Part shown: positions 1 to 13,100 of the stretch, piece by piece
Position numbering within the stretch: position 1 is the stretch's first letter
How the letters are laid out: every line of letters starts with the position of its first letter
Assembly (NCBI GenBank): GCA_904063045.1
Contig: CAJFCJ010000005.1
Location: forward strand, 482,685 to 546,684
Reading direction: 5' to 3'
From: Dimorphilus gyrociliatus
Taxonomy: Eukaryota > Annelida > Polychaeta > Dinophilidae
Length of the DNA stretch: 64,000 bases
Position numbers and translations under genes: made by a program
The notes under the pieces: generated by a model
Seen by the model: the letters and a program-made list of their open reading frames with translations, nothing else
Told to the model about the DNA's origin: nothing
Databases searched by the model: none

Positions 1-161
1 AAAATTTCTTCTTCTAAACTTGAAAAGGGAATAAATGACAATTACATTATTCAGCGAATGTATAAACTTTTTATCTATTGATTTATTAACGCAAACAACT
101 ATGCATATTCAAGTTAATCAAGTAAAGAATAGTATAAAGTGTAGCGAAACACAATTATTTA

Positions 162-3100
162 TTAAACCCAACAATAATCCTCCTTAAACCCTTCTTTTGT
201 TTGCATAGTATTATATATTTGTAGATTCCCTTCATTATTATAGTTAAGCGTAGATTCGATATACGTCAGATTAAGATAACGAAGACACGGCCTTTCTTCA
301 TTAATTTTACTTATCAAACACATGTCGATATCACAATAATCCAAACCAAGATATTCAAGATCTGAGCAATGTTTTACAACATTTTCTAAAATTTTTCTTC
401 CTTCTGAACGATTGATGTTATTTGATTTTATTGAGAATGATTTCAATTTTTTTGAGTATTCCAAAAACTGGACGATATCAATTACTAACTCATTTGTTAG
501 CTTACTATTATCCATAGATAATGTAGTTAGATTAGTGCTTTTTCTTAAAAATTTAAGGAGTTGCGAAGCTGAATCATTATTTATATTGTTCTTATTTATG
601 TTAAGATATTTTAAGTTGCTTAAGGCTCTTTCAATGTGTTCTCCAGAAATTTGTGTAAGCCCTACTTCTATCAATTCTAATTTAGTTAGTGAATTTATCT
701 GAAGCATTTTTTGTACCGTTACGTTGCTCAGCTCGTTGTTACCAATAGATAAAAGTTTAAGTTTCTTTAGCCTTTGAAGTTTTTCTACTAAACTCTTAGC
801 AACACTGTCCCGTAGTTTGTTTTCGTAGAGGAACAACTCTTTCAACGATAAGCATTTCTTCGTAATAGTTTCAAAAATTGAGAGCCATTCTTCATCTTTT
901 ATCTTTCCATTTTCACTGAACGAAAGCATTGTCAAGTTTGAAAGTTTTTCAAAATTAGAACAGAATTCTTTAATGTTCAAAATTTCACTTTTTTGTTTTA
1001 TTTGTCTCAAAATTAACTTTTCGATAGATTTTGATTTAAAATCAAGATTTTTCAGATCATTTTTGGCTGTATCGATCATTTTTAATTGTTCATTCTTCCT
1101 TACAACTTCCCAAAATGCATTTTCACATTCACGAGATTTTAACATTGCTCTAAAACCGATAACGTTTAATGAATGAGTATATTTGTTTAACGATTGTAAA
1201 ATTGATAAACATTGTTCTTTATTCATAAGACTTGTCCCAATGTCAAAAGAATGTAGAAATATATTATTCTCAAATATTGAATTCCATATGTTTGTTTCTA
1301 TATCCTTCTGGAAGAAACAATTCCTAAAGATTATCTGTCTAAGTCTTAACTTTCGACTGAGGGCAGTTAGAATATTTGTGTCAACAACAACTGAAGATAA
1401 TCGTATACATTGCAATTTACTACTTTGTTCGATAACATTAGAAATGTACTCTATGCTGGATTGTTTATCCTTTTTTTCAAGTATACATAAATCTTGTAAT
1501 GAAGAGTAAGATTTATCCTTCCATACTTCAAATATTCCATCCATGAATATTTTAGGAATATCCGTTTCTATTAATCTAAAAGTTGTTAACTTTCCCATAT
1601 TTTCAATCAGCTTTACAAGGAAAGAGATCTTATAATTGTACATTTTAAATCGTACTTTTGATAGTTCCAGTTTACATGAACTTGTATGAAATTTTAACTT
1701 GCAAAGACTATCTGCTGTTTTCATATCAATAACTATATTATTAATATACAATTGATCAAAAGTAATTGATAGATCTGCCAGAAACTCAATATAACTGGCA
1801 CGATATCTAAACGACGACGTTTGGTTAGAGAGATATAAAACTCTGCTCTTTATCTCATTTTCTATTAAAGCTTCTACTCTCTTTAGTGTGGATTTATTAA
1901 AAGAAATTTCGTTTATCGACTCGGATAAGATAATATCTTTAAATTCGGATTTTGATGAATGTTTCCCATCATCCGGAGAATTTAAAACTTTAAGATGAGA
2001 CAGATTTGTTAAACAATCGAGCAACACCAAAAATATTGATCTAGTTATTCCAGTATCGAAGATAAACAACTCTTTCAAACAGTTTACATGCTGTAATTCA
2101 GACAAAAATTTCGTCATAGATTCGTTATCGAAGTTATTAATAGCTATATCCAATTTCTTCAAATTTTTCATTTTTCCTATCATCTCTGTAAATTTGTATA
2201 GAAATGATTTTTCCAATTTACAAGATCTGATATTGATCTTTTGCAAAGAGTAATTACGAAACTCTATTAATTTCAACAGATCATTACCCTCAATTAAGTT
2301 ATTAGAAAGGTTAATATCTAATAAAGATGTTAAATTGAATGTACTTAACACCATACTATATATAACCAGATTACAATGACTTATATCGAGGCTTTTAATA
2401 TTATTGCAGCTGCGGAGTTCAGTCAGGATATAACCTATATCTTCAAGTTTCAAATTTGCATTTAAACTGAGATTAATCACTTCAGGATCTAACTTCGAAA
2501 GAAAAGTCATTCTTTCCACTTTCTCTGTTCTAAGTTCCGTATTAGAAAAATTTAAATTTTTCACAATTGTCCAATCAACGTTACATTTATTAAGCTTATC
2601 AAGTTTTACAACTGATAAGACCCGGTTTTTTATATTAAATAATCTATTACCATTCGTATTTTCAAAATCAAGTAAATAATCGTCAAACTTATGAAAGTCA
2701 AGAAGAATATCCAAATTGTTATCATTTTTCTTCTTTTCCCATATTATCTGTCTAACATCTTCTGAAATATTGTTATTTGTTATATCAAGATGCTTTGGGC
2801 AAAATTTTAAAAAGTCTTTTAAAGTAGGTCTGCTAATATTCGTGAATTGACAATTCTGTAAAACTAGTTGTTGCAGTTGTGCCTTTGATATTGGAATTTT
2901 CTTCAACAATAAATGTAATCCACCATCTTTTATAGGATTATTGGATAGATCTAAAGATTCTAAGCTTGTTAGAATATGAGTTTTTAGTAAGGGTTCTATG
3001 GAATTTATGTCGATTGAACAACTCTGAAGTATTAATCGGAAGCTACACGGCGTTGGGAGCTGAGCTAGTTGGTATGATAGATTCTTCATATCCTCAACTA

Positions 3101-4776
3101 AATGAAAATTAAAATATATATTACCTTAACTATTTAAAAGTATGATACAAACCGTCAAGTTTATTTTTGGATAGGTTTAGTTCTTTTAACTTCAGCTTCA
3201 AGAGAGCATTTGAGAAAAAGTCGGCACTTTTTAAGTTTATGAAGCATTTCACCAATGATAAACTTTTTAAATTAGTATTTTTTAAATCATTCCCAAAATT
3301 TCCATCAATTTTCATATTTTCCATGTAAAATGTATGCAGATTGTTGAAACTATTGATAACCAAAATGATATCTTTTGCAAAAACTTGTCCTGATGAAATT
3401 TTCAATAAGGATAAATCTTGAAAATCATTATTTCTGTTTATTTTGGCCAAATCTCCTAGCGAGAAATCAACTGAATGAAAAATGATTTCTCTTACTTTTT
3501 TCAGAATTTTTAAAATGATTTCTAGTTCTAGGCTATCTAATTTTTTGTATGAATAAATAAACTGATGACCTTCACCTTCTGGAATATCTTCTGCAGTTAT
3601 ATTTTCTGAAGTTTGAAAGATTTCTAAATTTTGTAAGCATATTTTGATGTACATTTCACTATCCATATATTTCAGAAACTGAAATATTGTTTTCCTTCTC
3701 CTCATCCATCTTTCCCAGTCAGGATGATTACTGTTTTGTTCGTCTGGTAACCTTTTATAAATAGCATAGTATCTAACAAAATGTTTTGCTATAAAGTATT
3801 CAAGAAATCCCGATCTTAACAATAAATCTTTTGTTGATCCGCCCTTTTCACAAATGGTTTTTGAGTAATCGCTATAGTAATTTTTTACTTTCGTTTTCCA
3901 AATTGTGTTGAATGCTATTTCTTCGAGTTCAGTAGAAAATTTATTGTAGGCATTAGTTTCAAACTTACGCTTTACTTCATCCTCAGCTGCTGAATATATT
4001 TGAAAGACATTGTCTATATCATTCAAACTTGTATAATTTGAAATTGCACCCTTTAGGGTATAATTAGCCAGAGTGCCAATAGAAGCTTTATTTTCTTTAT
4101 TCTTTATATGTAAATAGCTCGTTTTCAGAGTCATATCACTTGCTTGACTTGTTTTATCTCTGATACTTAATTCGGTAATACCATATGTCACATTTTTTTC
4201 AATAGGTTTCATGCCAGTTATCGTAAATAATGAATAACTTTTAGGTTTTATGATATTCCAGTCTGGGGTGGAGGCAATTAGGAAATAAGGTCGATTGTGC
4301 AGGGAGAATATCTTTTCGAGATTTTCATCTGCATGAAAACCGTAATCATCTGCAAAAAGTATTACTTTCCCCTCTTCCGTAGGCTTAGTTAGAAGGCTCT
4401 GTATATCATTTATTGTCACGTCTCTATCATTATCAAAATTTTGTTTCAATATGGAAACTTCGATTGGCTCGTTTGTAGATATTTTCTTACAGTCTAGCCA
4501 AAGAGTAATAACTTTTTGATGTTTCTGGGATTCATAGAAATTGCTTATCTCTTTTAGCACATAAGTTTTCCCCGAGCCTAAAGTCCCAGTCACGACAATT
4601 ACTTTATCTAGACTTTTATTCCATTTGTCGGAAACCATGTCATTGCCGGAGCTAAAGTTTATTTTCTTCTTTTCGTCTTCACTATATAACTCTAAAACAA
4701 TATCACTTTTATCAGTATACTTTTTTTTAATAGTCCTGTCTTTAATTTCACAGACTCTTGAGAAGATTTCTATCAT
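162..4776 (-). CDS. NLR-like NACHT-LRR protein A (1,519 aa, two exons)
   Basis: Probable intracellular nucleotide-binding, leucine-rich-repeat sensor. Model: exons 4776-3153 and 3097-162, joined by a 55-bp phase-1 intron (donor GTTTGT, acceptor TTAG). Exon 1 carries a P-loop GTLGSGKT at residues 64-71, a Walker B-like VILFADD near 138-144, and the usual NACHT-distal F-x-E-Y-F motif. The rest, from about residue 430 on, is a long array of ribonuclease-inhibitor-type leucine-rich repeats. No CARD, DEATH, pyrin or TIR domain is visible before the NACHT. The ATG at 4776 is the first in-frame Met, but the frame stays open upstream to about 4900, so a short 5' exon may be missing. Paralogue of the next two genes and head-to-head with gene B. 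The family assignment is firm; an immune role is inferred from the family. Confidence 0.88.
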
Positions 4777-4899
4777 TATTCGTCTTTTATGTTGGTCTCT
4801 TTCGAAAAGTGAATGATTAACAATACGAAAAAATATTAATACGCACTTACATTTCCCATTCCGTCTTCGAAAGTTGAACAGTAAGCACTCTATATTAGA
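4777..4899. promoter_or_regulatory. Bidirectional promoter region between NLR genes A and B
   Basis: Only 123 bp separate the start codons of the divergent NLR genes A (minus) and B (plus), so both promoters and 5' UTRs must share or overlap this stretch. No TATA box or other element was recognised. A GTAAGT on the minus strand near 4851 could be the donor of a 5' intron of gene A, but no in-frame splice solution was found. Confidence 0.5.
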
Positions 4900-7800
4900 A
4901 TGGACCCTGACGAAATTACAAAGTCAGTGATTAAGAGTCACAAAGAATATCTTGAAAAGATAAAAGATATTAACAAATTGGCTACTATTCCGATGGTATT
5001 AATAGAAAATCAGAAGGAAGACAGCGAACTACTTTTATTTTCCTGCCAGCAATATTTTACGAAATACTTGGAAGGCAAAAAGAGAATACTAATAAAGGGT
5101 TCGTTCTTTTCAGGAAAATCTTTTCTTTACAGAAAATTTCTTTATTTCTGGAGCAAATTGTCAACTCTTTATGACGAATTTCTTTTATTAAAACTATCAA
5201 TTCGTGACTTAAATGATTCAAGTACGCTTATTCAATCAATTATTGAACAAAATTCTCCTATTCAATCAAAAGAATTGGAATTAATCCTAAACAATAAATC
5301 CAGGGATTTTAAAAGGCCAATATTTTTGTTAGTGTATTGCGCAGAAGATTCAAACTTTTCACAAGATAATGACATAGAAAAATTACTTAGAGGGACAGAA
5401 AGACCAAGTATTTTTAAAAAAGTAATTGTCCTTTCAGATTTGTGGAAGGCAGATTTAATAGAAAATTCTTATGAGCTTATTCATGAAATAGATAAACTTT
5501 CCGAATATCACTTACATAGATTTCTGCAAGATGTTCTTCCGTACAAACCAATGAAGAGCATGATTTACGCAACTAGTAATATAGATTTGAGAAATTCTAT
5601 CTTATGTCTAATAGATTCAATAAGAGATGAGAAACCATTAATATTTAAAAGAGCCGGAGAGGTGGAATTTAGTTTTTGCCTGTCAAAGTTATGTACCCAA
5701 AGTCTATTTGAAAAAGCGAATACTCCTGAAGATGTCATTAAACTGCTTTTAGATAGTGTAGTGCGAGCGGAGTCTTCTGTGTCTGAGTGGTATTTCCTAG
5801 CATATAGAAGTATTACAGAATGCAATTATACGCATTTCCATCGAGTAGCTACAGATTCTGATTGCGATAGCGACTGTAAGGAACTCCTTAATCTAGCTGG
5901 GTTTAGAGAAGCTTTGTGTGCACAGTATATTGTTAATAATTTCGACGATTTTGAGAAAATTTATAATTCCAAGAAGGATAATGAAACTTGGTATAAAAAA
6001 ATCTATCATGTTTTACCATTCGTTCGTAATCTCGATTTTAAGATTTATTGGAGAATATGCATTGATAACAAACCTCTATTGGGTAAAAAGTTTGAAAATT
6101 TACCCAATCAACTTATAGATTTTATCCAAAGCCCTCAAAGTGCTTTATACATAAAAAATCAAAGTCTGGAATTTTCTCACCTAAAAATGGCGTTTTTAAT
6201 TGGAAATTCCTTGGAAGAGATCAATCTTCATCAGGTCGATATTGATTTCAAACAATTTGCCAGTTATAAGCTTGAAAGTTTACAAGCAGCTTTGAAGAAA
6301 TTTAGCCTATATAGCGGTCGAGATTTAACTATCAGTGATAAAGACATAAGGAAGTTTCTGTTAAATTTCAATGAGATTACCCATTTATCATTGGAAAGCT
6401 TATTTATCGAGCATTCTTCTGATATATCAAACAGCATAATGAACAAAACGCTGAATTTGAAATGCCTACATTTGAATAACTGTCATATGGAGGAAGAGGA
6501 ATGGAAATGTATATCAAAATTTCTAACAGTATCTCCATTCCTTGAAGAGTTAGATTTTTCAAACAATATCATTAGAGGTAAGTTCAAGACTACAATGTAA
6601 AATACTTTTAAAACATTCATTTGTATTTTTAAACAGGAGAAGCATTTGAAAAGATCCTCCAAAGTTTAAAAGAATCGAAAAATGTCAATAACAGTTGCAA
6701 ATTGAAAAAACTTCTATTAAGCAATTGTTCTGTAAATTATATCATTTGCAATCTTTTGACAAATTCCCTTGATTTTCTATCAGATTTGGTTGAATTAGAT
6801 ATGAGTTATAACCCTGGAATTGAAAATAGTAATGCCTATGTTATGATATCCAAGTTATTGTCTTGTCCAAATTTGACAAATGTCGATTTTAGTAATTGCA
6901 ATTTAAAGCCGAATAAAGTGAATTTTACAATGTTGACAAATCCTAATTTAAAGTTGAAACTTGATGGATTAGTATATTGCAGATATATGGCTTTCTCCTT
7001 GAATAATCAACATGATTTCAATAGTATCATCTGGAATCGACAACTGGAATATAACGGATTCGAATATCTGGAAACCCTTTACATAAATGAAGCAAAATTC
7101 ACCAATGATGCAATCAGCATTGTAAGAGATGCATTTTCTCACAATAAAATAAAGAATTTAATTGTTACCGATCTTACGAGCTGTCTCTCTCAGAACATAT
7201 TCGACTATGTCTCCGAAGACAATGATTTAGAACTTTTCGACTTAAGTGGCAATATTCTTTCGACAGAAGCTGTTCATGCAATATGGAATACACTCGAAAG
7301 GCCACATTCTGTAAAGAAATTATTCTTTGCTGATTGTTCCCTACCATTTACGTTTTTTAGAGATAGTGAGGGCGATATTAGATTTCCTGATGGGGTGGAA
7401 GAACTGAAATTATCTGGCAATAGAATAAATAGTACAGATGTTGCTAACATAATTCTTAGAAGGCGCTTGAAAAAAATCTGGTTAAGTAGATGCTCCTTAA
7501 ATGTTTCTTTCTGTGAAAAAATCTTAAATGGTCACAATGCTGTAAAGGGTCTAGCATCTATCGATATATCCTACAATTATCTAGGTAACGATGTAATCAA
7601 ACAGCTTCTTACGAGCCTTCACGAATCAGAAAATCTTGATGAGCTATACATTTACAAAACGGGCATAACGAAAAGTATTCTATTACACCTCTTTCAATTC
7701 ATTGACAAAAATAGAGGTTTAAGAATTTTAAACTCTCCTTGTTTTGATCAAGTTGCACAATTTTCGAAATCCGAACCGCAAATTAAATTTGTAAAATTCA

Positions 7801-9659
7801 TGGATGATGTAGATTCAATCAACTGCAATTTAATAATGGTTAAAACGTTGCAAAGTGTCCTTAAACAAGTCATAGAAACAAAAGTTTTAAAGATATCAGA
7901 AAAGCTTACACCTATCGATTTTCTGAAGGAATATTTAGATCTTATCATATCTTTGGAATTATCAATTACAGTGTTAGACATACAATATATTAAATATGAG
8001 AAAGAGGTTTTTGAGAAACTTCTTAATTTGAAATTTACAGATAAAAGACCAACAAGTCTTATAGTATCAAGATTAAGATGTAAGAGAAATGAATATCCTA
8101 TTGAATTTTTTACGACTCGCTTTCTTCCGAAAATGGCAAAAGTCTGGCAGATACATTTCCATGATTTAAAAACTCCAAATTATAGCTGGTATATGAATTT
8201 GAGTGCTGTTAAAAGCCTTAGACAGCTATCAGTTATTTATCCCTATACTCAGTCAGATGGACTTTCATTTTTGGCTAAGCCTTTAATAATCCAGAATCGT
8301 TATATTAACCACCTCAATCTCGCTGGAAATGTGATATCCAATGTAACCTTAGAAGCCCTTAAAACATGTACTCATTTACGGAGTTTAAATTTCTGGAAAT
8401 GTAAATTTCAGGAACATGAACCTGAAATATGGAAGACTATTATAGAACAAAATGCCACTACTTTGATATCCCTTGATTTAGGGCTAAGTAATATTCAGAA
8501 CTCAAGTCTAGAGGAAATTATAGGGGCTTTTACGGAGCTAGAAGAATTTCCTCTAAAACAGCTGGGACTAAGAGCTTGTGAATTAACTTCTAATATACTG
8601 GAAAAATTGAGCAAAGTTCTTGAAAAATGTAAGGTTATGAAACTTCTAGATCTTTCTGCTAATAAACTTACTGATACATTCCTAATTGATATAGGCAGAA
8701 AATCATTTCAATCCTTTCAGTGGTTTCTTAAAAATACTAAACCCGATTCCGAAGCTCTTAAATATGCTTTAAACCATTCAGAAAATATACAGGTTCTATC
8801 TCTAAGCGAGAATAAAAATTTCGATAACAAATGCTTAAAAGTTTTAGAGACTTGGGTAAAGAATTCTAATTTGAAGGAACTGTTTGTTCATGACTGCCGA
8901 CTTACTGCATCTTGCGGTTTGTCTTTTGCTAAGATAATAAGAAAGCACGCAAATTTAAACTTATTATCAGCTTCAGGAAACAATATTGGAGATAACGATT
9001 GCAGAAAAATACTGAAAGGGCTGAAATCATCGAAAATCACTATTTTGGATCTTGACAGAGTAGGCATGACAGAAGCTATTGGGACACAATTGCGAGATTC
9101 AGTAGGCTCGTTAAAAAACTTAACATACTTAAGTTTAAATGATAATCCACTTGGTGATGACTGCGGTATGCACTTATTGATTAGTCTTATCGGATGTTCA
9201 AATTTGAAATTCTTGTACTTAAATAATTGTGGATTTACGTCAAAGATTGAAAAGACATTTTTGAAATTACTGAAACTTTTGACAAAATTATCATCTCTGT
9301 CCTTAAATGGTAATAATTTCGAGGAAAAGTCATACATTGAATATTTATCGTTGATAAATTGCACTTGCACTAAAGTATCGGCACTAAGTTTTGAAGAATG
9401 CAAATTAACTAAAAATATGAATCAAGTATTTCGTCAAAGTTTCATGAAATTAACTGATCTTGAATATCTGAGCTTGAAAGATAATCCAGACCTTGATGAG
9501 GGTCTTTTCGAGATAATTTATGTGAATTTTAACTATTTGAGAGTAAGGATGGATGATTCTAACATTGAAAATAGCTTTCAAAACGTACTATACTCTTATA
9601 ATAAGGACGTTGGACCAATATCAACTATTGTTATAAATCCAGGTCCAATAAGAGGCTAA
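4900..9659 (+). CDS. NLR-like NACHT-LRR protein B (1,566 aa, two exons)
   Basis: Second NLR-like gene. Exons 4900-6577 and 6637-9659, 59-bp phase-1 intron (AGAG/GTAAGT ... ACAG), at the same position at the NACHT/LRR junction as in A and C. P-loop GSFFSGKS at residues 67-74. The Walker B segment reads IFLLVYCAED (141-150); the clear double Asp of A and C is displaced, so ATP hydrolysis may be impaired. About 400 residues of NACHT and winged-helix-like sequence are followed by ~1,100 residues of RI-type LRRs with recurrent L-x-x-L-x-L-x-x-N/C cores. The N-terminus (about 60 residues before the P-loop) is too short for a death-fold domain. The start is set by the first ATG after the divergent gap. 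A nucleotide-dependent sensor role is inferred. Confidence 0.9.
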
Positions 9660-10192
9660 ATTCAATTTTCTTTGTCACTAAGCGGCTTGTCTGTTATGTT
9701 AGAAAGTTCACTTGTCTGAGAGATTGAATAATTGCAGTATTCCAGAAAATTATATATGATTATTTCAACTATTACATTAATAAACACAATGAAAAATACA
9801 CAGAATTCGCTTTATTTATCCAATACATTATAATAAATGAAGTTTATTCATAACTGTATAGAATGTTAGTTTACAAAGCCTAGTTTATTAAATAACATTA
9901 AAGGTGTTTGAGAACCTGATCGCGATCAGTAGGTGTTGTTGTGGTGGTCAGACATATATATATATATATATACATAAGTATCAAGTCTCATGTGTCATAC
10001 GACGAGACATAATCTCGTAGTTACGTAATCACGTGTATCCACACGTGATAATTATTAGCTTTGGTCATTAGAATACAGCAACCGTTTGATACGGTTACCG
10101 ACAGTAAATATACATAGTTCGTAATCGTAGAAGAACCGATCTTCAACAAAAGGAACTAAACTATGGAGAAAGGGACAAAACTATTTATCTCG
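9660..10192. other. Convergent intergenic region with TA repeat and hairpins
   Basis: This gap lies between the stop codons of the convergent NLR genes B and C. It holds a (TA)n tract at about 9953-9973 and several perfect inverted repeats, annotated separately. No coding sequence was seen. Poly(A) signals for gene B are likely here, with AATAAA-like motifs near 9780-9840. Confidence 0.6.
9916..10096. repeat. Cluster of short perfect inverted repeats (hairpins)
   Basis: Palindrome CTGATCGCGATCAG (9916-9929). ACGAGA/TCTCGT stem (10002-10018). TTACGTAA (10021-10028). ATCACGTGT-ATCC-ACACGTGAT, a 9-bp stem with a 4-nt loop (10028-10049). AACCGT-TTGAT-ACGGTT (10080-10096). All five lie within 180 bp between two convergent gene ends, with a TA microsatellite between the first and second. 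Their function is unknown; they could be transcription-end structures, protein-binding sites or a mobile-element remnant. Confidence 0.6.
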
Positions 10193-13100
10193 TTAGTGAA
10201 ACATGGGATATTCTAGTCTGCAATTTTTATATACATTTCTCAATTTTTTGGCTTGTTCCATTTGTGCCATTACTTCCTGTCTAACGTCAGAAGTTTCGTT
10301 TTCTTCAATTTTCAAGTATAATAGGATAATTTTCTTCCTATCCATACATTTCTTTATGTCGTGCCACATCTTTATAGGTATATTAACTAAATCTTCATTA
10401 CGTAACAAACTTATACTTATTAGTCTCCTTGTATAGATTGCTATTTTTACTAGGTCTGAACATATTGAATTGTGCAAATTGCAATCATCCATTTCAATAT
10501 ATTCAATATTTTGACAACAGATTTTTAGTTTAGAGAGGATTTCTTTTCCAGACTTTCCTATTTGATTACCACTGAATATGAATTGTTGGAGCTTTTGGAG
10601 ATTTTCAAGTCCTTTTAAAATGTGACGCTCTATCTCATTAGTAAAGCCACATTCCCTTAAACTTAGTTTTTTTAGATTATTTAAGCGTTTTTCTATTGAA
10701 AGAAAGAGCTTCTTGCCAACACTGTTGCCCAATTTATTGTTATCGATTTCTAATATAGTAAAATTTGTATGACAACTCAACGTGTTCCCCAACAAATTTA
10801 TATCATTCGTGACCAATCCTATCTTCTCTATGTTCAACTCTAAAAAGCTATTGTTCTTTCTTTTTGCAATGGCCCTTAAAATTCTTTCTGAACCTAAACA
10901 ACCAAATTTATTTTCTCCAATACGAAGTATTTTTAAATTGGTCATTTTTTCAATAATATCGCTTAGGCTCTCAACAGCTTCGCAGTTCATGTTACAATTC
11001 TTTATACATAGGGCATACAGTTTGGGACAATTCTCATTCAAAGTTCTTAGAATTTCCACTCCGGTACGTGTTCCAATGTCGTTGGAACTGATGGAAAACG
11101 TATGCAATTTGTGTTGATTTTCTAAGACTTGTTGACAAAAGACACTTGATAGATTATAGTCAAAATCATTACCCTTTAAGAGTAGCTTTCTTAAAGTTTT
11201 TGTCTCATTACGAACTAATTCAGAAGCTATTTCATAAAGAGTTTGATTACCAATATTACATTTAGCCAAATCCAGAACTTTTAGTTCTGAATGATTAGAT
11301 ATAAAATTAACAAAATTACTACATTCGTTAATGTGTAGTTCTCCGAAGCCTATCTGCTCTAAATTGTTAAATTTACAATTTTTGAAGATTCGAAAAAGTG
11401 TTTCGTGTTTTAAGTCTGATTTTCCAAAGTCAATAAGATTTAAATTCGGATTATTATTTAGAACATCTTCCAAGAGTGATTCCGAATTATCTTTAAACGT
11501 ACTCATAAAGAATGAGAGTATTACCAAATTACTACATCGTTTCATACTTTGAATTATTTGCATCGAGATGGAAATATTAGTGAGAATTAAGCTTGTCAAA
11601 TTGATATTCTGAGCAATTAAAGTCGGGAACGTTATAAAGAATGTTCCAGATTTCATATGATCAATAGAAAGTTGCTTTATAGAACCATAATAAAATTCCT
11701 GATCTTCATAATTTTCCATTGGTTGTTCTTCACAATGTTCTATTGGCTGTTGAACACTCGATAGATCAACTTTAACTGCTTTTTTAAAGTATTTATTAAA
11801 AAAGCCAGCAGCATTACTATCCTCAAAAGACGTATTCGATAGTTTCAGAGTTAGAGGGAAATCTTCCGAGTACTTTATCTGTCTTAACAGATTCATACAT
11901 TCTGTATTGATGGGCATATCAAGAATGAAAAGAGAGCAAATTTCCATATTATTCTCTTTGATAGTTTCTAAAAAGTGGGGTAAAAATCTGGAGCAAACAC
12001 TTTTCTTCCGTAAACCCAAGAATTTATTATTGATAACTAGTTCAAGTAAATTATAAATACTATTGAATTTATATAAACTAAATATCTCTTCATCAATTTC
12101 TTTAATATGTTGAATAAATTCAAATTTTTTAAAACTCTCTTGATAACACATATTATCCCTACCATTCGTTGAGTTCAATTTACGAAGATATTTGAGATTA
12201 TGAATGCATTTAGCAAGAGGAATAAAGTGTTTTTTTCTTAAACCAGTCTGGAAAATGTACAATTCTTCGAGTTTTGTACCATATTGCGGAAATATGTTTG
12301 TTAAAATATTAGAAATTTGTTCACTTGTCAATGTATTTCTCGATATATTCAATACTTTTAAGCCATTGAAATGAGTTAACAAATTCTTTATTTCCTCCAA
12401 AGTAATACAATTCGTAAAACAATTAGATATATCCAATTGTTCAATTGCCTCATTCGTTCCGATTAGTGAGAAGAAACTTTCGTTATCAATTGAAATATTT
12501 GAAAATTCAATGACTCTTAGAAGATTTATCAGATTTAGATTTGGAGTCATGTCATGATGTTTTATCCTTAAAGAGTTATTGAAATATAGTTTTTTAATAT
12601 TTGAAGGATTTAAATCTTCTATATTCAATGGGTTATAGCTTATATCCAAAGTTTCCAGTTGACTTAATCTCCTTAAAATACTTTCAATAGAATTTAAGTT
12701 ACAATTCGCCAGAATTAGACTTTTTAAATTTGTAAATCTCTCTAAAAAGTTAGAACCATCATCCCCACTAAAATCAATTCCAGAAAAATCAGCCGATTTA
12801 AGCGAATGAGAACCTAAACCTTTATTTTGAGTAAATATTACTTTAATTTCAACCATTTCAAAACCACAATTACCAATACTAAGATTTGATAATTTTATCA
12901 AATTTGATAACTGATCACAAATCTCTAGTCTATTTGATTTGTCAAGTAGCTCATTATTCGATATATCTATCAATGTTAACTCTTTGCAAATCTTATGTGA
13001 GAAATCAAACTTCAGAAAACTAATCGAACAGTTCTGCAGCTTCAGTTCACTTAGATTACAATCACTAATCGAATTTAGCATCATTCTCGCTCCATCATCT

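Noticed and set aside
412-1509. Open frames on the plus strand opposite NLR gene A
   Set aside because: They are low-complexity, Phe/Leu/Ser-rich shadows of the antisense LRR array and show no independent features.
8888-9403. 171-codon minus frame opposite NLR gene B
   Set aside because: It is an antisense shadow of the LRR exon; the real frame is the plus-strand LRR repeat.
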